Shown in pieces: positions 33,756 through 45,313 of a DNA stretch of 64,000 nt. A program made the position numbers and the translations under genes. Under the pieces are notes generated by a model. It saw only the letters and a program-made list of their open reading frames with translations. It had not been told where the DNA came from and did not search any database. The stretch covers positions 1,550,001-1,614,000 of the forward strand of contig NEEC01000018.1 in assembly GCA_002189035.1 (NCBI GenBank), given 5' to 3'. Origin of the DNA: Utricularia gibba. Taxonomy: Eukaryota > Streptophyta > Magnoliopsida > Lamiales > Lentibulariaceae. The number at the start of each line of letters is the position of its first letter. Within the stretch, counting starts at the first letter, position 1.

Positions 33756-35974
33756 TCAGCTCACCTGTTCTCCGATCAAGTCCAAGCCCATGACTAGAAA
33801 TGACCCGCCCTGGAACAGCAAGTAGTAGAAATGGATGCCCTGTTTTGACAGCAGGCTTCTAGCAGCGGCGGTGAGCAGAAGCAATGCAAGCGCCAGCTCT
33901 TGCCGGTAAATTCTGTTTTTCTTCTTTACAGGGGGTGGTTTTTGCGCCTTCTGTTCATTTAGTTTCCCCAGGGTCTGAAGCCCTGACTCCGAGAGGCGTC
34001 TCTGAATCTTTTCTTCGTGGAGAGCTTTCGTCTCCCTCTCAGCGAGGCTTATCAGGTCCGACTCCGATGCTCTTCCAGTCTTCTTTGTTACAACCCACTC
34101 ATAGGCACTGCCAAGCTGGAAAAGCCCCGACACCATGGCATTGAACTTTGTGACGGACATCGTGTTCTCGAAGAGTAGGTATGGCATCAGAAATGGGAAA
34201 GATCTCGGTGCTGGGAGAATGTTTAGAATGGACATGACAATGGGGACGTAACAGATCACCCAGGCAGGCAGCTCAGCTTCAGGAACGAACATTGTCAGTG
34301 GGAGAATAATGCAGAAGAGAGTGAAAGAATAGAAGGGAAGTATGAGCTTCCTCAGCAGGAAGAAGAGAAAGATCATATTTGCCTTCTTCCAGACTGATAT
34401 CTGCACACAGAGACCGAACAGGATTCAAAACCAGTTCACTCGGAAGCAAGTTTAGCTGGGAAGTTATACCTTGGAAGTTATGATTGAGGGAAGGCATAAT
34501 CTGAAGAGCTGCATAGGGCCAGAATGCCAACGATGCTGCTGCTTCTTGTATGCTTCGTATGACTCGGGCAGTTCACAGAGAACCTTAACATCATTGAGGA
34601 AAACGAACTTCCAGCCCTTCAAGTGAGCCCGGACGGCAATATCCATGTCCTCCACCGTAGTCCTTTCCAGCCAGCCGCCAGAATCCTCCAAGGCCTTGAT
34701 CCTCCAGACTCCGGCAGTCCCATTGAACCCAAAGAAATTAAGGAAGATGCCATTTACTTGCTGTTCAACTTCAAAATGAAAGCAGAGATTGATGTTTTGC
34801 AGCCTTGTTAGCAAGTTTTCATCCTTGTTCACAAAAGACCAGCGTGCTTGGACAAGGCCTACATCAGGCTTCCCCTGAATCAAAACAGAAGGGAAGACCT
34901 TAAGAAAGCTTGTTTAGTGGATCAGTACTGTGAATGAGATGGTTCGGTGGATACCCTGAAATGGGGGATTGTCATTTTGAGAAAATCTGGATTTGGTTGG
35001 AAATCAGCATCGAAAATTGCTACAAATTCATAGTCTTTTACGTAGTCACAGCCCATGGCTGATTTAAGGTTTCCTGCCTTGTAACCTGTTCTAATGAAAC
35101 GATGCCTGTATATTATGTTTACCCCTTTTTCTCTCCATGACATCACTTCTTCTCTGATCAATTTCTGTACCAATTCATCATCAGAATCATCCAGGACTTG
35201 AACAAGAAACCTGTCCTTGGGCCAATCAAGCTGGCAAACAGCACCAATGGATTGTTCATAGACCTTAAAAAAGAAAGCACTTCAGACCAAGAACAACAAA
35301 CATAAGCAGAGAGTGAAACCAGGAGTGTCAGCTTTTACCTCTCTTTCATTACACATAGGCATTTGAACAAGCACCATGGGGTACCTGGATTCATCTTCAA
35401 TATCTTCTTCTTCTTCTATAACAGGCTTTAATTTCTTGAACTTGATCCAGAAACATCCCAAGCATTGAATGAATCGATCCAGAGACTGAACCATGAAGAG
35501 TAAAATGCAGAATCTGGAAAGTGTGACTACCAATGGAGCAATGTAATCTGCTCTGAAGTCCATCCAAGACATGTACAACCACTGCACCAGATTTTGAACT
35601 TCCAATGGATTCATCATACTCAAATCCCACTTATTGTAAAAAGCAATCACCTCCACAGGGAGGGCAATCACTGAAATAGCTAAAAACACTTTTGTAAACT
35701 TGTACAGTCTCCCTCTGTACCGAGGATCCTCTTCATTATTCGATGAAGAAATACGTTTCCTTATAGACCCGAAAACGCCAAAGGACTTCATCGCCAGCCA
35801 TGGAACGAAGTTCAAGGCTCTTTGGGTTTTCAAGAGAAAAACCCAAGTTAATCGCTTGGGGCTGTTGGTTTTTTGCTTCTCCCGGGAAGTGGATAGAGGA
35901 CTAGAATCGTCCATTTCAATCAATGAAAAGTTCTCAGGCTTCTCCAGAGTGATGGCCACAGTGTTGGGGGCCAT
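33756..35974 (-). CDS. CSLC: cellulose synthase-like C, xyloglucan backbone glucan synthase
   Basis: Four exons (35339-35974, 34955-35263, 34470-34874, 33756-34400), all phase 0, give 664 residues. This GT2-family protein has two N-terminal membrane segments (about 85-105 and 145-185), a cytosolic catalytic region with [27 protein letters not shown] and QQHRW (the D, DxD, D, QxxRW signature), and about four C-terminal membrane segments. CSLC enzymes make the beta-1,4-glucan backbone of xyloglucan in the Golgi. The start [20 protein letters not shown] resembles the CSLC5/CSLC8 branch more than CSLC4 or CSLC12, so I regard it as CSLC5-like. The upstream in-frame start is only a TTG, so the ATG at 35974 is used. 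Confidence 0.95.
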
Positions 35975-38353
35975 TGGTGATCGGAGAAGCCGGGAAACCC
36001 ACAACCCAGAATCGTAATCTCCGATTACAACAGCAGAGAAACCTCAACCTACCAAACCATCATATCAACGCTCTGCTCCACCATAACCAGATCTTGAACA
36101 AAAACGGGGGCGGGGGGAGGCCGGAAAACCAAGTTGTCAATTCCAATTCCCAAGTTAAGGAAAAGAAGAGAAGGAGAGAAGAACAATCATGAAAGAATAG
36201 AGAAGCGGCAAATCCGCATATCCCATTTTATTGATCTGAAGAAAACCAGATGATTCCCTCCGTGTTACACAACAGTAATTCAGGAGCTTTAACCAAACAC
36301 CCATGTAGTAGAACTGGGCCAGCACGCCGATTCCGCATCTTAATGGCGAATTTTCCATGAGATGGCGGTGGCCGAATCCCGGAAAATTCACCGCAGAATC
36401 GTCGGTGTGGGATAAAAACTACCCTTAAGAGACAACTAATTACAGCAAAATCCAGCCCCACCCCACCAACGCCCATCTTTAGTGTCCTGTCTCCTCACCT
36501 GTACCTCATCTTTATCTTCCATTCCCACATCCCCTTTCCCCCAGAGAAAAAAAAATTTCATCTTTACCAGAACAATCAAAATGGGACGAAGACGCCATTG
36601 CTCGCTACATTAAAAGAAAAAAATCCCATCTTTACCATAACAATCAAATAGAATAGCGGCGCCAATTTAGAACACATCCAAAATTCCACTTTGATCACTG
36701 ACGGCATTTTTAAATTAATTACGTTTTTTTAATAAATAAAATAATTGGTTTTAAGAAAATATTATTATTATTATTCACCTTAATCGTGATTAAAAAAATA
36801 GTTGAGAGTAAGTAAAAGCCAACCGTGTCATCAACACGTGGGGACCACGTGCGGGGTCCACAGAAACCCATTAAACGCTTCATTGAAATCTCATCAAGTA
36901 TTTTGGGTGGTGGAGTGGGGATTGTAACTCAATACATTTGCTTAGTAAGATCCAAGATTGCAACTCAATAGACTACTTGTACATATACACATAATATATG
37001 CACTGGAAGTTGACGAGTTTGTCCTCAAGTTCGGAAATCATTTGTATTTTAACATATTAATCAAGTTCGAAAATTATTTTTATGTATTTTATCCTATTGA
37101 TGATAATGAGATATATTATTCATTTTCATACATATTTTCTTGTATTTTTCGAATATATAATCTTTTTGATTTTACGTTCTTCTCTTTTGAGAAATAGATT
37201 GTAAAAAAAATTAGAATAACCCCTATTATCAGTATAATGTTTAATGAAAATTGATATTTTAAAATATAAATTAGTTTATATTAATTATTTAGTTAGTTTT
37301 AATTAACATTAAAATACAAATTCATCTATTTAAAATAATCTATAATATTTTATTTTATAAAAGAAATTTTGCTCATCTTACAGGAATGTACCACAAAGGT
37401 TGGATGGTGTGGAGGAAGCGGTGTTGGTGGAATAGTAGGACAATGCTGCTGGTTTTGTGCTCTGGTTCAAGCACGCAGAATGGACTTTTTCCAGCCGGCC
37501 GGAGTCCCTATCCGGCGGCGAAAATTGTCAACCGGAAACCATGGAGACGCCACCCCTCCCCTTGAACACCTGTAAAAAAGTCAAAGTCGTATGGCACTTG
37601 GTAAAACGAGCACAGCTGCGCATGCAATGGGAAGATCTGACTGAGCTCCCGATTCATGATTCCAGTTGTAAAAGTGGGGAGAGCATTCATTCATTCTATT
37701 CCTCTTCTTCTTTCAATTTATTTCTGGTACTCTGAGGTTGGTCGACATTGAAGGAGAAAAGGGAAGTTGGGTGTGGGGGCGCGCTGCCGCTAATTAAGGG
37801 GAGCACGAGGGTGTCGCGGGCGCCGTCCCGGCGAAACCACCAACCCCATAGATTCAGATTCACCTTCCCAGCCATCTTGCACCTGCTGCGATGTGGTTCT
37901 GGTAGAAACAGTAGTTGGCTGCTAGACTTTCCTTTCACCTTCGTCCCACCCGTAACAACACGCAGTAGAACCTGTACAATGTTTTCGTTTCTCCGTTCGG
38001 AGATCATCCTGGACGCATTAGCATGAAATCTAGGAACCATCATTCACTGTAGATAAAAGCAGAACTGATTTGGCTAGAATTCCGATACTACAGTCGATCA
38101 TTTTCACAGTGTGTAAGTTGCGAGCTTAAGGTTTAAGGTTGGGTTTCATCCCCAGAATAGGATGCATTAGAAAAGAAGGTCATGTTACTGACTGAAAGCA
38201 ATACGAAACACAAAAGGGGGAGGGGTTGGTGTACCTGCATCATCAACTTCAGTAGGAAGAAGAAGAAGAAGAAATGAACTTGCCACCATCATTTTTACAG
38301 CTAGAGAAATGTTCAAATACATCAGGGCAGTTCATCATAGAGGCAAGCAAGCA
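35975..38353. other. intergenic region upstream of CSLC, with unassigned open frames
   Basis: About 2.4 kb. 36680-37360 is very AT-rich. 37370-38050 is GC-richer and has open frames on both strands (for example minus 37696-38043 and plus 37748-38026), but I recognise no family and no splice structure. Much of 35975-36500 should be CSLC leader and promoter; 38050-38353 is probably 3' UTR of the next gene. Confidence 0.45.
36835..36851. promoter_or_regulatory. paired G-boxes
   Basis: Two CACGTG palindromes at 36835-36840 and 36846-36851, centres 11 bp apart, about one helical turn. They lie about 860 bp upstream of the CSLC ATG. Such pairs resemble ABRE/G-box clusters bound by bZIP factors; the target gene is uncertain. 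Confidence 0.4.
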
Positions 38354-38908
38354 TCAAATCTCAGAAACATGAGGGCTGCCGAGGTTGAAGGAGAGGAGTT
38401 CTCGAACCGGGGGGTACTCGACCAGTGAGATCTCTGTCGCATAGCCACTAACGGGAAGCTTCAGATCGCGTAGAACAGCAAATGCATCAGCCATTCTAGC
38501 TCTTGGGACTTCCTTGGCAACAGGGCAATGAGGAATCCAGGAATCTGAGCGGTATTCGTCTGCTATGTCAACGCCTTCCTTCTTCAGTCCATCGCAGAGC
38601 TGAGAATGGAATTGAAGGAGAGAAAATGTTGGGGTTGGGCAGAGGAACAGAACACCATTGTCATGTGGGAGGCTCCCAATGGAAGAGAAGGACAAAGCTA
38701 GAGGCTCTTGCTTTGCGAAACTCCTCAACACATTCTCTAGTTTAGAAATATCAATGAAAGGACTAGAAAATAATGTAAGATGTGGCCGAGATTCAATATC
38801 CAGAAGCTCGGTGCTGATTTGCCTTCTAGCCAGGATGTTCCATGCTTTCAAGACCTGATTCTCCAGGGCAGGATCAAAGTAGAGTTCAACAGCGTAGCCT
38901 TGCGACAT
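38354..38908 (-). CDS. 2H phosphoesterase, RNA ligase/cyclic phosphodiesterase-like
   Basis: Intronless, 184 residues, ATG at 38908. The LigT/2'-5' RNA ligase-like fold is recognised by two His motifs: HLT at residues 43-45 (RPHLTLFSSP) and a second His127 in SWIPHCPVA. The first is a proper HxT; the second reads HCP, where 2H enzymes usually have Thr or Ser. Family members hydrolyse 2',3'-cyclic phosphates or related RNA/nucleotide ends; the plant substrate is unknown (At3g28140-type relatives are annotated only as RNA ligase/cyclic phosphodiesterase family). No targeting peptide is visible. Confidence 0.85.
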   Translation of the reverse strand: MSQGYAVELYFDPALENQVLKAWNILARRQISTELLDIESRPHLTLFSSPFIDISKLENVLRSFAKQEPLALSFSSIGSLPHDNGVLFLCPTPTFSLLQFHSQLCDGLKKEGVDIADEYRSDSWIPHCPVAKEVPRARMADAFAVLRDLKLPVSGYATEISLVEYPPVRELLSFNLGSPHVSEI

Positions 38909-40076
38909 TGGATCTGAATTCTCTCAGTCAATACAAGAGAACCACCGCACTGGGAAAAATCAAGGAAATAATACAGCCACTCACAGAAATTACAACACAA
39001 TTAATTAGAGCAAACAAGAACCCAGAAACAATAATTAGCATCTAAAACATTGCAATTCAATCCAAGTTCAAGGGCAGAAACATGAACAGAAAAACGAAAA
39101 CTTTAGGAGCTGAATGGAAAACCCTTACGATGAGCACCCCAGATGGAATTCCGTCGACCCAGAAGCGCCAACAACGTAAAAAGCAATTCACCAAATCTTG
39201 TCGGGCAATTGAAGCGTGCCAGAGAGACTGAAGGAGACTGGAACTTCACAAGGGGTTTTTGAGATGCAAACTTTAGGATCCAAGCGCATGTGAAAACACT
39301 TTAATGGCAGTCAAAGCTTTATATTCCACACACTCAATCCAACCAACGCCTCAATTTTAAAGCCCTAGGGCTCCTCCCAAATCCTTTTAACCGCGACAAC
39401 GCCCAAAGTCAGCTGGGTTGCTTTTTGTGTGTACGCTCCAACCTCTTCGATGAATCCCCTTTTTTCAGGAAACAACAAAAAAAAGGATCCAACTTCAAAT
39501 GGGTAGTTAAGCTGGGGTTTCGGTTCATTCCCCGCTGACAAAGAAAAGTATCACCTTAATCTACCACACAGTGGACCGCACCATTGTAGGAACGGAATCC
39601 ATGGAGGGATACGGCCGGCTGAAGTGGCGATAAACCGCGTGTGTAGTTGGAAAAATTAACAGATCCCGGATGCGCCGGCCAGACCAACAATCCGGGCCAA
39701 GCCCAGAGGATTTTTGGTCCGGGTTGTTGCGGATCGGCCCAGTTCATTATAATAATTATCTGGCCCAAGAAGCCCATTGAAGGGACGAGAAAAGAGTGGG
39801 CTGAATCAGGGTCCGGGAACCGGGAACCGGAATCTGCCGGTCGCTTAGCGCAGCTCACGCTTCGCACGTGCGCCAAAAAGTGGTTGAGATAACGACAAGG
39901 CGCAGTTGGATGAGGTCAAAATAGAGATGCCCGCGAGTCCTGTCACGGGCCCACAGTGTCCGGTCCTCACCGCATTGAACACGTGTCTTACAGTGATCCA
40001 TTCAATTCCAAATGAAATGATATTTTATTCATGATTAAATTTCAATAATGTGTTTAATTTATTTAAATAATAATTT
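38909..40076. other. intergenic region right of the 2H phosphoesterase gene
   Basis: About 1.2 kb. 38909-39400 is probably the promoter and leader of the minus-strand gene. 39560-39970 is GC-richer, with G-box cores at 39865-39870 and 39980-39985, but no convincing gene. Confidence 0.4.
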
Positions 40077-40593
40077 TGATGGGGGATAAAGTGGGTAAGT
40101 CTAATCCGCTTCTGAAAAGCTGCAAGAAGTAACTACGATGGGACAATACCAATTGACATACCGATATCTGTCATAAATTAAATCTGACATGTATAATCAT
40201 ATGACACAATCTGAAAAGCGGCTGAATTATGACATAACAGGCGGTCAATATATTAAAAGCGAAATCGTATAACAGGTACAGAAAGCAACCGACATTTGCA
40301 GACGTCAGGATTCGGTCAGATTAAGCTCTTCTATAAATAGAAGTAACTATGATGAAAATGGGGTAAACTTTGAGAACTTTTCAACTTGTATTCTCTTTTT
40401 AGCCACCTCGGTCTAGTGAAAATCTCTTCCGGCGAATTCTGATAGCTTTGTGGTTTTTCCGTCTTTCGATGATTTCCACGTAAAAATCTTTGCTTACTCT
40501 CATTTCAATCGAACCAACCGTGAAAAACGCAATTAAGTGTGATATTCTCATCTTGCACTTATCACCCTAAAATCGACCCCCCATCGTACATCA
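40077..40593 (+). mobile_element. probable solo LTR of a retrotransposon
   Basis: 517-bp segment beginning TGATGGGGG and ending CATCA, so TG...CA with a 5-bp inverted terminus (TGATG/CATCA). It is flanked by a 4-bp direct repeat ATTT (40073-40076 and 40594-40597). It contains a TATA-like box TATAAATA at 40332-40339 in the plus orientation, placed as in an LTR U3 region. Within it, an AAGTAACTA-ATG phrase and a TCTGAAAAGC phrase each occur twice. No internal retrotransposon genes lie beside it, so a solo LTR from LTR-LTR recombination is the simplest reading. The family is not identified. A short flanking repeat of this kind can arise by chance. Confidence 0.55.
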
Positions 40594-40597
40594 ATTT

Positions 40598-41547
40598 TAC
40601 CCACAACAAATTTTATTTTTTTAATCAACCTTTATGATTTTATGTTCTCAATTACTCATAAAAATATCGTATGAGATTATGATGTAATTCTTATATTTAA
40701 ATATTATTTCCTTCTTAGCTCGTAAACAATGTCGAACATTATGATGTATACATTTTTTAGTTTGATTTTAATATCTAATTTTATTATTTATGTTCTTCTA
40801 ATATGATATTAACCGTTTTTTTTCAACATTCAAGTCTTAATTTTACATTCTTCAGTTCTAAAATATTTTAAAATATAATTCAAAATTATTATAATCAATT
40901 TAACCCATTATAAAAAAATTACTATAAAATGTGTGATTAAATCTAAAAATGAGTTCAGTCTTTTTTTAAAGTAAATCTACCTGCAAAATACAATCAAACG
41001 CTTTATTCCTTACATCCCCATCCATAAAATGAGCATATCACCTATTTTTGCTAAAATATCTTATCTATTTTTATTTGTAAAATATTCTATTTTTTAACTT
41101 TTAGTTTCCAAAATATCCTATAAATGAATAATAAAATTAGTTGTTTTCATAGATTAATTTTAGAGATACTTTTATTGAAGGTTACTTAAGGTTTAAAGTT
41201 TCAATTTATGTTTCAGTTTTTAAGATTTAAGTTTTTTTTTTATTGGTTCCGATTATGGTTTGAATTCGCATTAGAAATTTGATTTCGAAACCTAAATCGA
41301 ATGTTATATTTGATTTCATATCTTATTTGATTTGGAGTTTAGTGAATCAATAATACATGGTGTAGGGGACATATGAGTGTGTAATAACTCAATAAATTAA
41401 TATTTTGTAATTATCTTTTTAGAGAAATATGTAATTTTTATTACTATTTTGGATATTCTAATAACTGACATGAATGCGTCGTGACGTATTCATAGTTGAC
41501 AAATTATGAACAAAAAGCAATCAGGTCGCTCGGAGGATCGGCGGGGG
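40598..41547. other. AT-rich intergenic stretch
   Basis: About 950 bp, AT-rich, without coding or repeat structure I can identify. The 3' UTR of the WAT1-related gene should lie at the right edge. Confidence 0.5.
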
Positions 41548-43107
41548 TTACACCGGCGGCGAGCTTTGCTTTCGGCTACTCAAAAGAGGGGTGTGCTCAT
41601 CCGCCGTGTCGTTCGTCGGCGATGGGACTTCAAACTCGTCTTCCGTCTTCTCCCCGGCCTTCCCCCACACCACCATGTAGAATCCGATGGAGATGACGAC
41701 GGATCCGATCACGCTGTGTAACATCCATTCAGTAGCGGTTAGAAGAACGTCACACTGTGGAACTTCGCGGCAATGAAAATATTCGGTTAAGAGCCATTAC
41801 CATCCAAGATACAGATTGTCGCCGAGAAGAAGTACGCCGGAGACCGCCGCGATCGCGATCGACAGCGGCCGGAATGACGCCACATACACTGGCCCCTTCA
41901 CATTCAGTGCCCAGGTGTGAACTAAAATACCAAATCCCGTCCCGATTACTCCCTGGAAAAGAGAAAAAGAAAGTTTAGTGATTTGGGATGAATTGTTGGT
42001 TCCGAAGTAATGGGACCATACCGCATACAGGATCGACCAGAGTCGGACATCCGCCGGAACCCGCCACGCCGCTGCCCTGGGCTCCGATGGTATGCAGAAG
42101 GGTAAGGCGGAGATGCAAGCGAAGACATTGAAGAAGAAGACGACCAACAGTTCTCCGGGATATTCCCTCACGAACATGGACTGCGATTCCCCACCAATCG
42201 TAGAGTTTTAATGGCGAATACTTCAACTACTGGGACGAAGGGCGGGTGCAGTATACCTGGCAGATGTACCATACGGTGCCAATTAGATAGCTCAAGGCTA
42301 ACATTCCGCCGCCGATGATCCAATCGGAGTCCGCCGTCGCTCCTCTGGTCGCTGCCGCCGCCGCCGCCTTCCTGTATACGGCTTGATGCGGATCGATCAG
42401 GATCGGGCCCTTGAACAGAACCACCACAACGGCTCCTACTATAGACACTAACGTCCCCGCAATTTTGATCTGACTGGTCCAGCTTCTTATCCTCAGAGCT
42501 TCCATTCTGCCATGGAAGACAAACCCATCACAAATCATACCCAGAAAACACACAAACCAGAAGAAGAAGTAGAAGAAGAAGGGAACCTGAGAAGGACAGC
42601 AAGGAGGAAAGTAGCAGCAGGGACGATGTTACTCATGGCAGAACCCAGAGTAGGATTACTGTACTCGATCCCCTTATACCCAAAGTACTGCGCTGCAAAC
42701 CTTGAAGAAGAAACAAAGAGCACCCCACTTCAAAAAACGAAATCTTTCCCACAAAACAATCTACGATCCGAAACAATACCCAAGAGCTCCAACGAGGAAG
42801 AATTTCGCCAGCAGAAGAGGACTCAGCGGAGGAAGCCCTTTATTCCTGCAGCAAACACACAGTCAATTACCCAAACAAAGAAGAACAAGAACAGAAAGAG
42901 AGTATTGACTCACCTCTGGAAGAGGAAGCAGAGTGGGAGTAGCACCAGAGCGGAGGTCGCGTAGGAGTAGACCATGAAAACATTGTGGCTGAGGCCGGCG
43001 GAGACGGCGGCCTTGAAGATGGTGCTCTGGCCGACGTTGGTGCATTCTGCGATGATCATTACAGCGAAGGCGAGCACCTCCCTCACAAGGCTCTTGTCTC
43101 CCACCAT
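41548..43107 (-). CDS. WAT1-related (UMAMIT/EamA, nodulin MtN21-type) transporter
   Basis: Seven exons: 42914-43107, 42780-42845, 42587-42700, 42257-42506, 42022-42180, 41801-41952, 41548-41713; 366 residues. Ten hydrophobic segments in two EamA repeats, beginning LAFAVMIIAECTNVGQSTIFKAAV and including the diagnostic YSNPTLGSAMSNIVPAATFLLAVLLR. The second repeat contains GTGFGILVHTWALNVKGPVYVASFRPLSI and LLLGDNLYLG. The family exports amino acids or auxin; WAT1 itself is a tonoplast auxin exporter. The C-terminal tail contains EHTPLL, an acidic dileucine of the ExxxLL type used for tonoplast sorting, so a vacuolar membrane location is plausible. The substrate cannot be inferred. Confidence 0.92.
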
Positions 43108-44013
43108 TTTCCTTTACTTTTTCCTGACTGGAGGGATGACAGCAAGGATGACACACATGGCGTGTGTGTTATATAGGTGAGTGATAGGAGGAGAGCAAAC
43201 ATATTTAATTGTGTTTGGATGGGGTAAGCATTGGGTGGCTCTCGTCTTCTCTGTACGGCATTCGCTTTCGGCTGCGTGCACGCCATAAGAGACCGGGGAT
43301 GCACGGAGTAATTTTATGTTTCTAAGAGGGTGTTCCTTTTTATATTCGAAATAAATAAAATTAAAATATTAACATATACTAAAAATTAAAATATTAAAAT
43401 TTTTATATTCGAAATAAATAATACCGTAAATCATTGTTTTAAAATCATTGATTCGATTAAAAATTGGATAATTAATTTTTTAAAGATGGATTTACTTTAT
43501 TTAAATTATTGAATTCGTTAAATTGATTGTAAAAATATTCAAAAAGTGCAACCCATTTTTACAGCATTAATGCAAACAAGTGTACGCCAGCAAACTTTGG
43601 GTTAGGCAAAACAGGTACTTAAGAGATGTCACTCACACAAATTTGAGTGGTCAGAAAAACCTATTAGATAGAAGATTCTTTATTCGCAAAATATGAATGA
43701 AAATGGACTACCCCCATTTTAGGCCCGTTGGACTTCGCATTTGGTTGGTTTACAGGCCCGTGACTGGTCTACTTGCAGGATGCGAGCCGGTATCGTTGTT
43801 CTTGTTTCCGTTGGGGTTCATGTTAGGTCATTGAAGTGCTTTTGCTCGGGTTTTGGTGTTAGAGCATTTATGAAGTTCTAGCTGCAAAGACAGAAACACA
43901 AAGGATCCTCACGGGAACACGACCACACGAAGCATCTGGTGTTGATAGTAATTGAAGGCGGGAGGGAGAAACACGGAGTAGCACAACTTCAGGACATTGA
44001 AGATGACGTTATT
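43108..44013. other. WAT1-related promoter and glutaredoxin 3' region
   Basis: About 900 bp. AT-rich at 43320-43700 with a 21-bp direct repeat (43337-43357 and 43400-43420). No gene seen. Confidence 0.5.
43337..43420. repeat. 21-bp direct repeat, 63-bp period
   Basis: Identical 21-bp copies (five T, then ATATTCGAAATAAATA) at 43337-43357 and 43400-43420, in AT-rich promoter DNA of the WAT1-related gene. Probably a local duplication. Confidence 0.8.
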
Positions 44014-44883
44014 TCAGATGGCAGCTGTGGCAACAGCAAGAGCTCCAGCTTCGGTTAGCAGGGGGACTAGCTTTCCTTCCTTGTGAATGGCTGTTGTTGC
44101 TGCAGATGAATTACAAATGGCGTCAGAAAAACATTCGTTGTAAACAGTGTCAAATGATCAGGATCTGAGTAAAAGGAAACACATTCTCAGGAAGCAGAGA
44201 CAAGGCTAACGAGCAAAATGTCAGTCTGTTGTCAACACAACTAGAAGCTACGAGCGCAGGTATCATATTGGTTGTTATTAGAAACGGAAACGGAGATGCA
44301 AGTATGCCAAATCGCGTTACCATCGCAGCCACCAATGTGCTTTTTGCCAATAAACACGTTCGGTACAGTGCGCTGCCCGGTCCATTGAGCTAGAGCCGCC
44401 TGAATATCACTTCCGTCTCCTATAACTCAGAAACCAGTTTAGCATGCGAATTTTACGCATCGACAAACAGAGGAACGGAATACCTAATCAATTACTGAGC
44501 TGACTTAATTTATACAAGAAAATTCATGGATCTACGATAACTGAAACGAGAACCTTCGATATCGAGTTCCACAGCCTTGAAGGAAGCTCCGACATCGGTG
44601 AGTAATTTCTTCACTCTCACACAGAAAGGACAGTACGTTTTGCTGTCACCGCAACCAAATACAGATCTCACAAATCACCGTAACCAAATACAAAACTCAA
44701 AAATCACCAAATGAATCGCCAGGCTTTCGATTTCTCGAATCAGAAACCGCGAACGAAAATCAAGCAAATCTATACAAGAAATCGAAGCGCAAAGAGTAGC
44801 TTCTTCAAAGGTGAAAGATAAACGAACCTGAAGACGACGACAGCATTCGAGTCAACGAGCTCCTTAACCTTTTCCAACGCCAT
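44014..44883 (-). CDS. GRXC2: dithiol (CPYC-class) glutaredoxin, GRXC2-like
   Basis: Four exons (44828-44883, 44554-44642, 44321-44419, 44014-44099), 109 residues, matching Arabidopsis GRXC2 (At5g40370) in size. The active site is KTYCPFC (Cys23, Cys26), a CPFC variant of the CPYC class. Glutathione-binding features are TVP (66-68) and GGCD (78-81). It reduces glutathione mixed disulfides with GSH. No N-terminal targeting extension is visible, so cytosol is most likely. The C-terminal tail (ALAVATAAI) is hydrophobic and slightly unlike the reference. The neighbouring NADP-ICDH gene supplies NADPH in organelles, but a functional link is not implied. Confidence 0.92.
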
Positions 44884-45313
44884 ATCCGATTACCTTACCC
44901 GACGTCTCTCTCCGAGTCCTTCAGCGCTTCCCAATTTATAGAAGAAATATCAGCTCCAATCACCGCAGAAATAGTAGCTACACGCGTCACTGATTGCGTC
45001 ATCATGGGCCCGCACACGAATATAACATTATTTCATTAACTTCCAAAAACATTGGCATTTCCAATATTTCAATTAATGAAAAAATATTTCTGTCATAAAA
45101 GATTTGTCGTCCACACTTTCTTAAAGAACATGATTCAGTCACTTTTTTAAATAACATTCTTTCCGGAAGGAATTTCCCTTCGCGGACCCCGACCCCCACA
45201 AGGCCACCATTTCGTCTAGATACATAGAGCCCGCTGGTCATACGTACTCTGAATATGGTCTTTCTTTATTGAATACAATCTTTTCAGTTTATTGCCTGGG
45301 CCGCTATGAAACA
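44884..45313. other. glutaredoxin promoter and ICDH 3' region
   Basis: 430 bp with no gene. A short open frame at 45002-45241 has no recognisable sequence. Confidence 0.5.

Noticed and set aside
33756-34400. Interpreting the CSLC C-terminal exon as a separate membrane protein gene
   Set aside because: It joins in phase 0 to the catalytic exons with canonical splice sites and matches the CSLC C-terminus.
39556-39876. Minus-strand frame of 106 codons near 39.7 kb
   Set aside because: No ATG in a plausible context, no recognisable domain, GC-rich promoter-like DNA.
42535-42586. Extension of WAT1-related exon 3 (poly-Ser reading)
   Set aside because: It lies past a clear GT donor at 42586-42585; the phase continues correctly in exon 4.
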